From assembly GCA_005883355.1 (NCBI GenBank), contig VAXG01000109.1:1-41899 (forward strand): DNA of 41,899 bases. The letters run 5' to 3'. A model generated the notes under the pieces. That model was not told the origin of the DNA. It searched no databases and was given only the letters and a program-made list of their open reading frames with translations. The DNA comes from Actinomycetota bacterium (lineage in GTDB: Bacteria > Actinomycetota > Thermoleophilia > Gaiellales > Gaiellaceae). A program made the translations under genes and the position numbers. The stretch's first letter is position 1, and the number at the start of each line of letters is the position of its first letter. Positions 1 through 8,107 of the stretch are shown here, piece after piece.

Positions 1-658
<658 letters not shown>

Positions 659-662
<4 letters not shown>

Positions 663-1450
663 CGGTCGGAGAAGCCCTACGGCTCGCCGAGCAGAGGCTC
701 GGTGAAGCAGGTGTCGACACTCCGCGGGTCGATGCCGAGCTGCTGCTTGCACACGTGCTCGGCGTCTCGCGCACGGGCATGCACGAACGGCGTTCGCAGG
801 AGGCGCCCGATGAGTTCGATGACCTGCTCGAACGCCGAGTGCGGCGCGAGCCGCTGGCGTACGTCCTCGGCGAGTGGGGTTTTCGGCGGCTGGTCCTGCA
901 CACGGATGCGCGCGCGCTCGTACCGCGTCCCGAGACGGAGGTCGTCGTCGAGCGGTGCCTCGCACTGCTCCGTGACGAAACGGAGCCGCGCGTGCTCGAT
1001 CTCGGCACCGGCACGGGGGCGATCGCGCTCTCGATCGCGGACGAGCGTCCCGACGCCCGCGTGACGGCTGTTGACTCGGCCCCGGACGCCGTCGCGCTCG
1101 CACGTGAGAACGCGGAGCGGCTCGATCTCGACATCGAGGTGCGGGAAGGCGATCTCCGGGCCGCGGCCGAGGGGTGGGATCTGGTCGTCTCGAACCCGCC
1201 GTACGTCCACGCCGATGAGTGGGAGTCGCTCCAGCCGGAGATCCGCGACTGGGAGCCGCGCGACGCGCTGGTGGGCGAAGGGCTGCACGAGGAGATCGCC
1301 AGACTCGCGAGCACGCGGCTCCTCGTGTTCGAGGTCGGCGACGGGCAGGCGGACCACGTCGCCGGCGCTCTGGCGTCGCTGGGCTATGCAGACATCGCGA
1401 TCACGTCCGACCTGGCCGAGGAGGACCGCGTGGTCGAGGGCCGGCGATGA
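659..1450 (+). CDS. prmC: Release factor glutamine methyltransferase PrmC
   Basis: SAM-dependent N5-glutamine methyltransferase that modifies the GGQ glutamine of release factors. The protein has 263 residues, slightly short for the family (about 275-290). An N-terminal helical domain (roughly residues 1-75) is followed by a class I Rossmann methyltransferase domain with the SAM-binding motif [13 protein letters not shown] near residues 118-130. The catalytic NPPY motif starts at residue 179 and holds the substrate glutamine amide. The GTG start overlaps the prfA stop (GTGA), and its own stop overlaps the ATG of the next gene (ATGA), so the three genes form a tightly coupled operon. No key residues are missing. 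Confidence 0.96.
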
Positions 1451-2049
1451 CCGATCCTGTCGAAGCGCTTCGCAACGGTAAACCGATCGTCATGCCGTTC
1501 GACACCGTGTATGGGCTCGCAGCGGACCCGTTTCGGGAGGAGCCGACACGGCGTCTGTATGAGTTGAAGGGGAGGGACCAGACAGAGCCGAGCGCGCTCG
1601 TCGCCTGCGACTTCGACCACCTGTTGGAGTGTGTGCCGGAGATCGACGGCCGTGCCATGTCACTCGCGCGGTTGCTGCTGCCGGGCCCGGTCACGCTCGT
1701 CCTCCCGAATCCCGCCCGCCGCTTTCGCTGGTTGACCGGGACGAACCCCGAGGCGATCGGCGTTCGCGTTCCCGATTTCGACGGCCCGGGTGCCGAGGTC
1801 CTCGCTCGCGTGGGCGCTCTGGTTGCCACGAGCGCCAATCATCCCGGCGGCCCCGATCCGAAGCGGCTCGACGAAGTATCCGAAGACATCCGCGAGGGCG
1901 CGGGCGCCGTCGTCGAGGGTGGAGAATTGCCCGGGAGCCCGTCGACCGTGATCGATCTCAGCGGCATGAAGCCGCGGATTCTTCGCGACGGAGCGCTGCC
2001 AGCCGAGGAAGCTCTGCGCCGACTGGGTGCGGCAGTACGATCAGGCTGA
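1447..2049 (+). CDS. tsaC: L-threonylcarbamoyladenylate synthase (TsaC/YwlC, Sua5-YciO-YrdC family)
   Basis: Makes threonylcarbamoyl-AMP from threonine, bicarbonate and ATP, the first step of the t6A37 modification of ANN-decoding tRNAs. The 200-residue protein is a single YrdC-type domain. Recognisable segments are PFDTVYGLAADPF near the N-terminus, ELKGRD in place of the usual KxR nucleotide-binding element, LLPGPVTLVL, VGVRVPDF-like IGVRVPDF, and the VATSANHPGG loop. The short form lacks the extra C-terminal Sua5 domain. The ATG at 1447 overlaps the prmC stop, which fixes the start. The prfA-prmC-tsaC order is a conserved actinobacterial arrangement. Confidence 0.93.
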   Translation: MTDPVEALRNGKPIVMPFDTVYGLAADPFREEPTRRLYELKGRDQTEPSALVACDFDHLLECVPEIDGRAMSLARLLLPGPVTLVLPNPARRFRWLTGTNPEAIGVRVPDFDGPGAEVLARVGALVATSANHPGGPDPKRLDEVSEDIREGAGAVVEGGELPGSPSTVIDLSGMKPRILRDGALPAEEALRRLGAAVRSG

Positions 2050-2067
2050 CCCCGGGAGAGGAGAGCC

Positions 2068-3363
2068 ATGGCCGTCGCGCAACAAACCTTCGAGCAGCTG
2101 ACCACTGCCGGCCTCGAGCAAGTCGACCCGGAGATCGCAGACCTGCTGGGGCGCGAGCTCGAGCGCCAGCGGAACCAGATCGAGCTCATCGCCTCGGAAA
2201 ACTTCACCTGGCCGTCGATCCTGGAAGCGATCGGCTCCACACCGACCAACAAGTACGCCGAGGGCTATCCGGGCAAGCGCTACTACGGCGGCTGCGAGAT
2301 CGTCGACGAGATCGAACAGCTGGCGATCGACCGCGCCAAGGAGCTCTTTGGCGCCGACCATGCGAACGTCCAGCCGCACGCCGGCGCCCAGACGAACATG
2401 GCGGTGTACATGGCAGCCCTGCAGCCGGGCGACACGATCCTCTCGCTCGAGCTCTCCCACGGGGGCCATCTGACGCACGGCCTCAAGGTCAACTTCTCGG
2501 GCCGGCTGTACACCATCGCCCACTACGGGGTTTCCCGCGAGACGAACGTCGTCGACTACGACGAGGTGCATGCGAAGGCGCGTGAATCGCGTCCGCGGCT
2601 GATCGTCTGCGGTGGTTCGGCGTATCCACGCACGGTCGATACGGCGAAGTTCCGCGAGATCGCCGACGACGTCGGCGCCCTGCTGCTCTGCGACATGGCC
2701 CATTTCGCAGGGCTGGTCGCGGCGGGCCTCCACCCGAATCCGATGGAGCACTGCGACTTCGTCACCTCGACGACGCACAAGACGCTCGCCGGTCCGCGCT
2801 CCGGGTTCATCCTCTGCACTGCAGAGCACGCACAGGCCGTCGATCGCGCAGTGTTCCCTGGCATGCAGGGCGGTCCGCTCGAGCACACGATCGCAGCCAA
2901 GGCGACGTGCTTCAAGATCGCAGGGACGGAGGCATTCCGGGACTATCAGTCGCAGGTCCGGCGCAACGCGGACACGCTCTCGGACACGCTGATCGATGGA
3001 GGCCTGGAAGTTCTGACCGGCGGCACCGACACTCACCTCTTGCAGCTCGACCTGCGCTCTACCGAGTGGACGGGCAAAGACGCCGAGGAACGCCTGCACG
3101 ACGTGAAGCTGACCGTGAATCGCAACACCGTCCCGTTCGACGAGCGGTCGCCCACGGTTGCAAGCGGCGTCAGGATCGGAACGCCCGCGGCGACCATGCG
3201 CGGCATGGACGACGCCGACTTCCGCGAGATCGGACGCATCATCGTCGAGGCGCTCGGCGAGTCTCCGGATCTCGACGGGTTGCGTGCCCGCACGGAAGCT
3301 TTGTGCGCGAAGCACCCGCTGTACCCCGGTTTTCGGGGCTGGACGACCTACGTGACGCAGTGA
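2068..3363 (+). CDS. glyA: Serine hydroxymethyltransferase
   Basis: PLP enzyme that interconverts serine and glycine with transfer of the one-carbon unit to tetrahydrofolate, in the cytoplasm. The protein has 431 residues, a normal length. Diagnostic motifs include IELIASENF near the N-terminus, the NKYAEGYPGKRYYGG active-site segment, DMAHFAGLVAAG, and TSTTHKTLAGPR, in which Lys238 is the predicted Schiff-base lysine. The ATG at 2068 follows a purine-rich GGGAGAGGAG sequence. The stop overlaps the start of upp. Its methylene-THF product could feed the methionine cycle genes metH and ahcY found later in the window; that functional link is inferred. Confidence 0.97.
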   Translation: MAVAQQTFEQLTTAGLEQVDPEIADLLGRELERQRNQIELIASENFTWPSILEAIGSTPTNKYAEGYPGKRYYGGCEIVDEIEQLAIDRAKELFGADHANVQPHAGAQTNMAVYMAALQPGDTILSLELSHGGHLTHGLKVNFSGRLYTIAHYGVSRETNVVDYDEVHAKARESRPRLIVCGGSAYPRTVDTAKFREIADDVGALLLCDMAHFAGLVAAGLHPNPMEHCDFVTSTTHKTLAGPRSGFILCTAEHAQAVDRAVFPGMQGGPLEHTIAAKATCFKIAGTEAFRDYQSQVRRNADTLSDTLIDGGLEVLTGGTDTHLLQLDLRSTEWTGKDAEERLHDVKLTVNRNTVPFDERSPTVASGVRIGTPAATMRGMDDADFREIGRIIVEALGESPDLDGLRARTEALCAKHPLYPGFRGWTTYVTQ

Positions 3364-4010
3364 CGGTGGCGGAGACACGCACAGGCAGCGTCGTCGAGGT
3401 CAAGCACCCGCTCGTTCAGCACAAGCTCTCGTACCTTCGTGACAAGAACACTCCCACCGTTCACTTCCGCAAGCTCGTGAACGAGATCACGCTGCTGCTG
3501 ACCTACGAGGCGACGAAGGATCTCCCGACGGAGGACGTCGAGGTCGAGACGCCGCTCGAGACCGGACGGTTTCCTCACATCAGCGGCAAGAAGGTCGCCG
3601 TCTGCCCGATCCTGCGCGCCGGCGTCGGGATGCTCGACGGCGTGCTCTCGCTCATCTCGAGCGCGCGAGTCGGCTTCATCGGCATGTACCGAGACGAGGA
3701 GACGCTCGAGCCCATCGAGTACTACGCGAAACTCCCCGCCGACGTCGCCGAGCGCGACGTGATCCTGCTCGATCCGATGCTTGCGACCGGCAACTCGACG
3801 GCAGCTGCGATCAGAACCGTCAAGGACGCGGGCGCGACCTCGGTACGGCTGATCGCGATCATCGCCGCGCCCGAAGGGATCGAGAGGATCCTGCGCGACC
3901 ATCCCGACGTCCAGATCGTCGTGGCCGCGATCGACCGGGGTCTCAACGAGCGCGGGTACATCGTCCCGGGTCTCGGCGACGCGGGCGACCGGCTCTACGG
4001 CACCAAGTAG
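3360..4010 (+). CDS. upp: Uracil phosphoribosyltransferase
   Basis: Salvages uracil to UMP using PRPP. The 216-residue protein matches the usual Upp length (about 208-215). Motifs are HPLVQHKLSYLRD at the N-terminus, the PRPP-binding loop DVILLDPMLATGNS, and the C-terminal uracil-binding region GLNERGYIVPGLGDAGDR. The GTG at 3360 overlaps the glyA stop (GTGA); a second GTG two codons later is an equally reasonable start. It is translated directly after glyA and ends 2 nt before the ATG of the membrane transferase gene, so it belongs to the same transcription unit. Confidence 0.96.
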   Translation: MTVAETRTGSVVEVKHPLVQHKLSYLRDKNTPTVHFRKLVNEITLLLTYEATKDLPTEDVEVETPLETGRFPHISGKKVAVCPILRAGVGMLDGVLSLISSARVGFIGMYRDEETLEPIEYYAKLPADVAERDVILLDPMLATGNSTAAAIRTVKDAGATSVRLIAIIAAPEGIERILRDHPDVQIVVAAIDRGLNERGYIVPGLGDAGDRLYGTK

Positions 4011-4012
4011 AG

Positions 4013-5143
4013 ATGCTCCAGACGCTCGCCGATCACCTCGAAGTCATTTGGGGAGCGCTGCTCGCCGCGGCGATCGTCGTTCTCCTGACCCCTGCCGTCG
4101 GTGGAATGGCCCGGTTGCTCGGCGCTGTCGACCGGCCGGAGGGCCGGCGACTCAACCGCAGCACGGTGCCCCGGCTTGGCGGCCTCGCGCTCTTCTTCGG
4201 GATCTTCGTCCCGGCGCTCGCGTTCCTCGACCTTTCGCGCGAGGCGCGCGGGCTGCTGCTCGGTGCCGCCGTCGCGACGACGGTCGGCGCGATCGACGAC
4301 TTCCGCGGGCTGCGCTGGTGGGAGAAGCTCGGCGGCCAGGTCGTGGCGGCTGCGATCCCGGTCAGCTCGGGGATCTGGGTGCACCGCTTCACGTTCCCGA
4401 TCCTCGGCATCCACTCGCTTCCGGACTGGGTCGGGATGCCGGTTTCCGTGCTCTGGATCGTCGCGATCATGAACATGGTCAACTTCCTCGACGGGCTCGA
4501 CGGACTGGCCGCGGGCGTCTCGGCGATCTCCGCGTTCACCTTCACGCTGATCGCCCTTTCGCTGCCGCGGCCGGAAATCCAGGCTGCGCTCCTGTCCGCG
4601 ATCGTGCTCGGCGCGGCGCTCGGCTTTCTGCGCCACAACGTCTATCCGGCACGGATCTTCATGGGTGACTCCGGCGCGCTCCTACTCGGGTTCGTGCTTG
4701 CGACCGTGCCGCTGCAAGGCCTGCTCAAGACGGCGTCGATCGTGACCCTGTTCTTCCCGCTGCTCGTCCTCGCTGTGCCGATCCTCGACACGTCCTTCGT
4801 CGTGGCCAAACGGCTGAAGTACCGACAGCCGGTCTACGTCGCGGACCGGCAGCACCTCCACCACCGCTTCGTGAACATCGGCTTCTCACAGCGGCGGGCC
4901 GCCGGCTACATCTGGCTCTGGTGCGGGACGCTCGCCGCCACCGCCCTCGCTCTCCGCTTCATCCGCCCGCACCAGCACGGCGAATGGCATGCCTGGCGGA
5001 CGCTCGTCGTCTCCCTCTTCGCACTGGTGGCCCTGGCCGCTTCGGTGTACATGGTGTATCTGCTCGAAATCGTCAAGCTCGCGAATCCGATGATCAGGCG
5101 GCGCGAGGAGCAGGCTCGCCTCGACAAGCGCAAGTCGGCGTAG
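4013..5143 (+). CDS. wecA: Undecaprenyl-phosphate N-acetylglucosaminyl-1-phosphate transferase family (WecA/TagO/MraY-like)
   Basis: Polytopic membrane enzyme that loads a sugar-1-phosphate, probably GlcNAc-1-P, onto undecaprenyl phosphate, the first committed step of a cell-surface glycan. The 376-residue protein has about ten hydrophobic segments. Cytoplasmic catalytic motifs are present: AIDDFRGL (Mg-binding aspartates), NFLDGLDGLAAG, the MGDSGALLLGF loop, and a HLHHR histidine motif characteristic of the WecA/TagO branch rather than MraY. The C-terminus is basic and hydrophilic (IRRREEQARLDKRKS). In actinobacteria this gene commonly sits just before atpI-atpB. The precise sugar cannot be read from sequence. 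The LCP ligase and sugar nucleotide genes further downstream would suit the same pathway. Confidence 0.9.
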   Translation: MLQTLADHLEVIWGALLAAAIVVLLTPAVGGMARLLGAVDRPEGRRLNRSTVPRLGGLALFFGIFVPALAFLDLSREARGLLLGAAVATTVGAIDDFRGLRWWEKLGGQVVAAAIPVSSGIWVHRFTFPILGIHSLPDWVGMPVSVLWIVAIMNMVNFLDGLDGLAAGVSAISAFTFTLIALSLPRPEIQAALLSAIVLGAALGFLRHNVYPARIFMGDSGALLLGFVLATVPLQGLLKTASIVTLFFPLLVLAVPILDTSFVVAKRLKYRQPVYVADRQHLHHRFVNIGFSQRRAAGYIWLWCGTLAATALALRFIRPHQHGEWHAWRTLVVSLFALVALAASVYMVYLLEIVKLANPMIRRREEQARLDKRKSA

Positions 5144-5179
5144 TACAAAGTCCGCTGTTTTTGCCTGTTTCAAGCGGTC

Positions 5180-5205
5180 TTGCGCTGTTACAAACTTGGT
5201 ATGCT
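5180..5205 (+). promoter_or_regulatory. Candidate promoter of the atp operon (extended -10, leaderless)
   Basis: An extended -10 element TGGTATGCT (hexamer TATGCT at 5200-5205) lies 8 nt before the ATG at 5214. Transcription would therefore start at or next to the start codon, and no Shine-Dalgarno is present. A TTGCGC hexamer at 5180-5185 could act as -35, but its 14-nt spacing is short; an extended -10 can compensate for a weak -35. The 52 nt between wecA and here are locally AT-richer than the surroundings. Confidence 0.45.
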
Positions 5206-5213
5206 CCGGCCAG

Positions 5214-5414
5214 ATGGAGCCAAAGAGCCGCCCATCTGCTCAGTACGCCGAAGCTGGAGGCGTCCTGGTCGGAGTTCTGTTCGCTTCCGTCGCCGTCGGC
5301 TTGTTGATCGGCTGGTTGGCAGGCTCAGCGGGAATCGGAGTCCTGATCGGCGCGGTGATCGGGATCCCGCTCTCGACGTACACGGTCTACTGGCGCTACC
5401 GGGACAGCTTTTGA
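5214..5414 (+). CDS. AtpZ/AtpI-family small membrane protein
   Basis: A 66-residue protein with two predicted transmembrane helices (approximately residues 16-36 and 40-58) linked by a short Gly-rich turn, ending in a YWRYRDSF-type tail. Size, two-helix hairpin and position just before the ATP synthase genes match the AtpZ/AtpI family (putative F0F1 assembly or Mg/Ca-related subunit). No Shine-Dalgarno precedes the ATG at 5214; a TTG six codons upstream is an alternative start but lies inside the proposed -10 element. The role is inferred from family and position; the sequence has no catalytic motif. Confidence 0.7.
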   Translation: MEPKSRPSAQYAEAGGVLVGVLFASVAVGLLIGWLAGSAGIGVLIGAVIGIPLSTYTVYWRYRDSF

Positions 5415-5416
5415 CG

Positions 5417-5806
5417 ATGCGTTCCGGCCTGCTCAGCACGCCGCGACCGGAGCCGGGTCACCTCTTGCCGGCCTTGGCCGGATCCCTCGTCATCCTCTTC
5501 GCCCTGCCGTTGTTCCTGCTCCTCGACTGGAACATCTCCGCGTGGGCGCTCGCCGCCGTCCTGTGGCTCGGTATCCATGCACTCGACTTCATACTGCGGC
5601 GCGCGAGGAAGGACACCGGTAACCTCGCGGCCTCCGGAATGCAGGCGTTCGGGTTGCTCTTCAAGACTTTGGGACTCCTCGTGGTCCTGTTCGCGGCCGC
5701 GGCGACAAGCCCGCGCCTCGCGCTGGCCGCTGCGCTCGTCTACGCACTCGCCTACACGCTGGAGCTCGGCCTTTCCATGGTCGCGTACTTCGGAGCGGGC
5801 CGATGA
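5417..5806 (+). CDS. atpI: Four-helix membrane protein, AtpI-like (ATP synthase subunit I type)
   Basis: A 129-residue, highly hydrophobic protein with about four predicted transmembrane segments and a central cytoplasmic RRARKD stretch between segments 2 and 3. This is the layout of ATP synthase subunit I (AtpI), proposed to assist c-ring assembly. It follows the AtpZ-like gene by 2 nt, and its TGA overlaps the atpB ATG (ATGA). Start uncertainty: the ATG at 5417 was chosen, but an in-frame TTG at 5411 overlaps the upstream stop and is also possible. Primary sequence similarity is weak, so the AtpI name rests mainly on topology and position. Confidence 0.65.
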   Translation: MRSGLLSTPRPEPGHLLPALAGSLVILFALPLFLLLDWNISAWALAAVLWLGIHALDFILRRARKDTGNLAASGMQAFGLLFKTLGLLVVLFAAAATSPRLALAAALVYALAYTLELGLSMVAYFGAGR

Positions 5807-6654
5807 GGGCACGCTTGGTCGGAGTCGTGCTCTTCGCCCTTGCGTTTCCACAAGCGGCGTTCGCGCGGGGCACGTTCGATCCGGTCAAGGAGTTCGAGCA
5901 GCACGACTGGGTCCCCATCCATCTGGGCCCGCTCGACCTGTCGATCACGAAGGCAGTTGCCTACCTCCTGCTCGGGACCGTCCTGACGATCTTGCTCGGG
6001 GTCGGCCTCATGCGTGTTCGCCTGGGCGTGCAGCCCGGGGTGCGGCAGACCATCGGCGAGCAGATCTACGAGGTTGCGCAGGTTCAGATCGCCGAGCAAG
6101 GGCTGCCTGCGAAGGCCATCGGCCGCTGGTTCCCGTACGTCGCGTCTCTCTTCCTCTTCATCTTCGTCGTCAACCTGCTCGGTTTCATTCCGTTGCCGCT
6201 GACCGGTGAGACGTGGCACGGAGTACCCGTCTGGGGAATCTACGCGGCGACGAGCTCAATCTCCGTGACGCTTGCGCTGGCCTTGCTGACATTCTTCTTC
6301 ACGCATGTCGAGGGGGTGCGGTGGAACGGGCCCGTCCGCTACTTCAAGAGTTGGATCCCGGAGGCTCCGAAGCTCTTGCTGGGCCTCATCGTCCCGCTGG
6401 AGGTCCTCGGCCAGTTCATGCGGCTGATCTCGTTGAGCGTCCGACTTTTCGCCAACATGCTCGCGGGTCACATCTTGATCCTGACCTTCCTCGGTCTCAT
6501 CTTCATCTTCCAGTCCTGGGTTCTCTTGTTCGTTCTCGTGCCGGCGACGCTGTTCTACGTCTTCGAGGTCGTCATCGTCGTCGGGATTCAGGCGTTCATC
6601 TTCGCCGCTCTGTCCGCCATCTACATCGGCTCGGCCATCGAGCCCCAGCATTGA
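5803..6654 (+). CDS. atpB: F-type ATP synthase subunit a
   Basis: Stator subunit a of the membrane Fo sector, which forms the proton half-channels against the c-ring. The protein has 283 residues. A hydrophobic N-terminal segment (residues about 3-22, ending AFA-R) may be a cleavable signal or first helix. Several transmembrane helices follow. The signature SLSVRLFANMLAGH contains the essential arginine at residue 214, and the last helices carry the expected polar residues (EVVIVVGIQAF). The ATG overlaps the preceding stop. The TGA stop is itself the first three bases of a 61-bp tandem repeat that separates this gene from atpE. Confidence 0.96.
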   Translation: MRARLVGVVLFALAFPQAAFARGTFDPVKEFEQHDWVPIHLGPLDLSITKAVAYLLLGTVLTILLGVGLMRVRLGVQPGVRQTIGEQIYEVAQVQIAEQGLPAKAIGRWFPYVASLFLFIFVVNLLGFIPLPLTGETWHGVPVWGIYAATSSISVTLALALLTFFFTHVEGVRWNGPVRYFKSWIPEAPKLLLGLIVPLEVLGQFMRLISLSVRLFANMLAGHILILTFLGLIFIFQSWVLLFVLVPATLFYVFEVVIVVGIQAFIFAALSAIYIGSAIEPQH

Positions 6655-6773
6655 GGCGTCGCTTGCGATGCCGACCAACAAAGCTGTACCGACTTTGCCG
6701 GCACAGCGGATCTGAGGCGTCGCTTGCGATGCCGACCAAAAGAGCTGTGGCGGCCTTGCCGGCACAGCGGATA
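6652..6773 (+). repeat. Tandem 61-bp structured direct repeat (two copies) between atpB and atpE
   Basis: Two adjacent copies, 6652-6712 and 6713-6773, align without gaps and differ at about 7 of 61 positions; the first 27 bases are identical. Each copy can fold into two hairpins. The first has a 7-bp stem GGCGTCG/CGATGCC around CTTG, including one G-U pair. The second has arms beginning GCTGT and ending ACAGC around a CTT-type loop; in copy 2 this second stem reaches ten pairs with one mismatch. The last copy ends 2 nt before the AGGAGG ribosome-binding site of atpE. There is no T-tract, so it is not a standard terminator. Confidence 0.93.
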
Positions 6774-6787
6774 ACAGGAGGAATGAC

Positions 6788-7048
6788 GTGAACACGCTTC
6801 TCGCAGCAACATCGGGCGACGTCACGAAAGCCGGGAAGGCGATCGGTCTCGCCCTCGGTGTCGGTCTCGGCGCGCTCGGCGCGGGCATCGGCATCGGCAA
6901 CATCTTCGGCTCGATGATCCAGTCCGTTGCGCGCCAGCCGGAGCTGCGAGGCGAGCTGACCGGAATCCAGTGGCTCGGCTTCGCGCTCACCGAGGCGGTC
7001 GTCTTCTACGGTCTGCTGGGCTCGATTCTGGCCTACGTCCTGGTCTGA
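6788..7048 (+). CDS. atpE: F-type ATP synthase subunit c
   Basis: Hairpin membrane proteolipid that forms the rotating c-ring. The 86-residue protein has a Gly-rich first helix with the GxGxGxG packing pattern (residues 24-37), the polar loop RQPEL, and a second helix with the ion-binding carboxylate Glu69 (GFALTEAVVFYG). The residues after Glu69 are hydrophobic and no glutamine is seen in helix 1 at the usual Na-site position, so a proton ring is more likely than a sodium ring. The GTG start at 6788 is supported by a perfect AGGAGG at 6776-6781 with 6-nt spacing, fitting the need for many copies of c per complex. An ATG at 6783 is out of frame. Confidence 0.96.
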   Translation: MNTLLAATSGDVTKAGKAIGLALGVGLGALGAGIGIGNIFGSMIQSVARQPELRGELTGIQWLGFALTEAVVFYGLLGSILAYVLV

Positions 7049-7572
7049 TGCTGGTCGCCGCGAATCCACTGATCCAAGTCCGACTCGGGCTGATGGTCTG
7101 GACCATCGTCTGCTTCGGAATTACGTTCTTCGTTCTCAAGCGATTCGCGTTCGGGCAGATTCAGAGGGTCATCGACGAGCGGCGCCAACGGATCCGCCGC
7201 TCGATCGAAGAGGCGGAGAAGGCTCGCAACGAGGCACGGCGACTGCTCGAGGAGCACCGCGCCCTCATCGGCCAGGCTCGCGGCCAGGCAGAGCAGATCC
7301 TCGCCGAGGCGCGCAAGGTCGCGGAGTCGATGGCGCGCCGTGTCAAGGAGGAGACGGAAGCCGATCGCCTGCGCCGCCTCGAGGAGACGAAGCGGCAGAT
7401 CGAGGCCGAAACTCAGCGCGCGTTGGAGCAGATCCGCACGGAAGTCGCCGAGTTGACGCTGATCGCCACGACGAAGGTGACCGGCAAGGTTCTCGAGGAC
7501 GCAGACCACAAGCGCCTGATCGACGAGGCGATCCGCGACCTCGACTTCTCGGTCCTGGAGAAGGAGGCGTGA
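7048..7572 (+). CDS. atpF: F-type ATP synthase subunit b
   Basis: Peripheral-stalk subunit that links Fo to F1. The 174-residue protein has one N-terminal transmembrane helix (about residues 10-30, MVWTIVCFGITFFVLKRF) followed by a long charged, Ala/Glu/Arg-rich helix typical of the b-subunit coiled coil. The ATG overlaps the atpE stop (TGATG). The stop TGA at 7570-7572 lies inside AAGGAGGCGTGAGATA, so the 3' end of atpF contains the ribosome-binding site of atpH. The gene order c-b-delta is standard. Confidence 0.94.
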   Translation: MLVAANPLIQVRLGLMVWTIVCFGITFFVLKRFAFGQIQRVIDERRQRIRRSIEEAEKARNEARRLLEEHRALIGQARGQAEQILAEARKVAESMARRVKEETEADRLRRLEETKRQIEAETQRALEQIRTEVAELTLIATTKVTGKVLEDADHKRLIDEAIRDLDFSVLEKEA

Positions 7573-7573
7573 G

Positions 7574-8107
7574 ATAGCCGCCGTCCACCGCAGGTACGCG
7601 CAAGCGCTCTTCGACGCTGCAAAGGAGCAGGGACGGTTGCAGGAGGTCTACGGAGAGCTGAGCGACTTCGCCGCGGCAGTGCGAGACGTCCCGGAGCTGC
7701 GGAGCGTCCTGCGAAACCCCGAGCTCGATCCCGCCACGAAGGCCGATCTTCTCGACGCTCTGATGGGCGGCGCCGACCAGCTGGTTCGGAACTTCCTGCG
7801 CCTGACGGCGGAGAAGAGCCGGATTGCCGGCATCGAAGACATCGCGCGAGAGCTCGATCGCCTGATGGCTACCGAGGAGCGCAGGCTGGACGTCGAGCTG
7901 ACGACGGCCCTGCAGCTCTCGGACGAGGACGCGCACGGGCTCGTGAATCAGATCGAGGAGGCTTCCGGCCGCAAGGTCGAGGTCTCGCGGAAGGTCGATC
8001 CGGAGCTCATCGGCGGCTTGATCCTGCAGATCGGCTCCATGCGGGTGGACGCCAGCGTTCGCGGCCGCATCGAACGTTTGCGCCGGGAGCTCGTCTCAAT
8101 CAGATGA
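7574..8107 (+). CDS. atpH: F-type ATP synthase subunit delta, probable non-canonical (ATA) start
   Basis: Delta subunit connecting the peripheral stalk to the top of F1. The frame encodes AAVHRRYAQALFDAAKEQG, the conserved first helix of AtpH, and ends with the typical EEASGRKVEVSRKVDPELIGG-type segment (here split around residues 120-150). No ATG, GTG or TTG exists in this frame between 7520 and 7637. The TTG at 7637 would delete the conserved RYAQALF helix. An ATA at 7574 sits 6 nt after a perfect AAGGAGG (7561-7567) and gives a 177-residue protein, exactly the family length. The start assigned here is therefore ATA, just after the atpF stop. A sequencing error (ATA for ATG) or a +1 frameshift from atpF are the alternatives. 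Confidence 0.88.
   Translation: MAAVHRRYAQALFDAAKEQGRLQEVYGELSDFAAAVRDVPELRSVLRNPELDPATKADLLDALMGGADQLVRNFLRLTAEKSRIAGIEDIARELDRLMATEERRLDVELTTALQLSDEDAHGLVNQIEEASGRKVEVSRKVDPELIGGLILQIGSMRVDASVRGRIERLRRELVSIR

Noticed and set aside
2041-3378. Long antisense open frame opposite glyA
   Set aside because: GC-rich DNA with strong third-position GC yields long antisense frames; the plus-strand product is a clear GlyA with all motifs, and the antisense protein is Arg/Glu/Val rich with no recognisable domain.
6652-6773. CRISPR-like array between atpB and atpE
   Set aside because: Only two adjacent copies without spacers; hence a tandem repeat and not a CRISPR array.
7561-7575. AtpF-AtpH fusion by +1 frameshift
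   Set aside because: AAGGAGG before the TGA resembles an internal stimulator, but GCG TGA G is not a slippery context; initiation at ATA is simpler.
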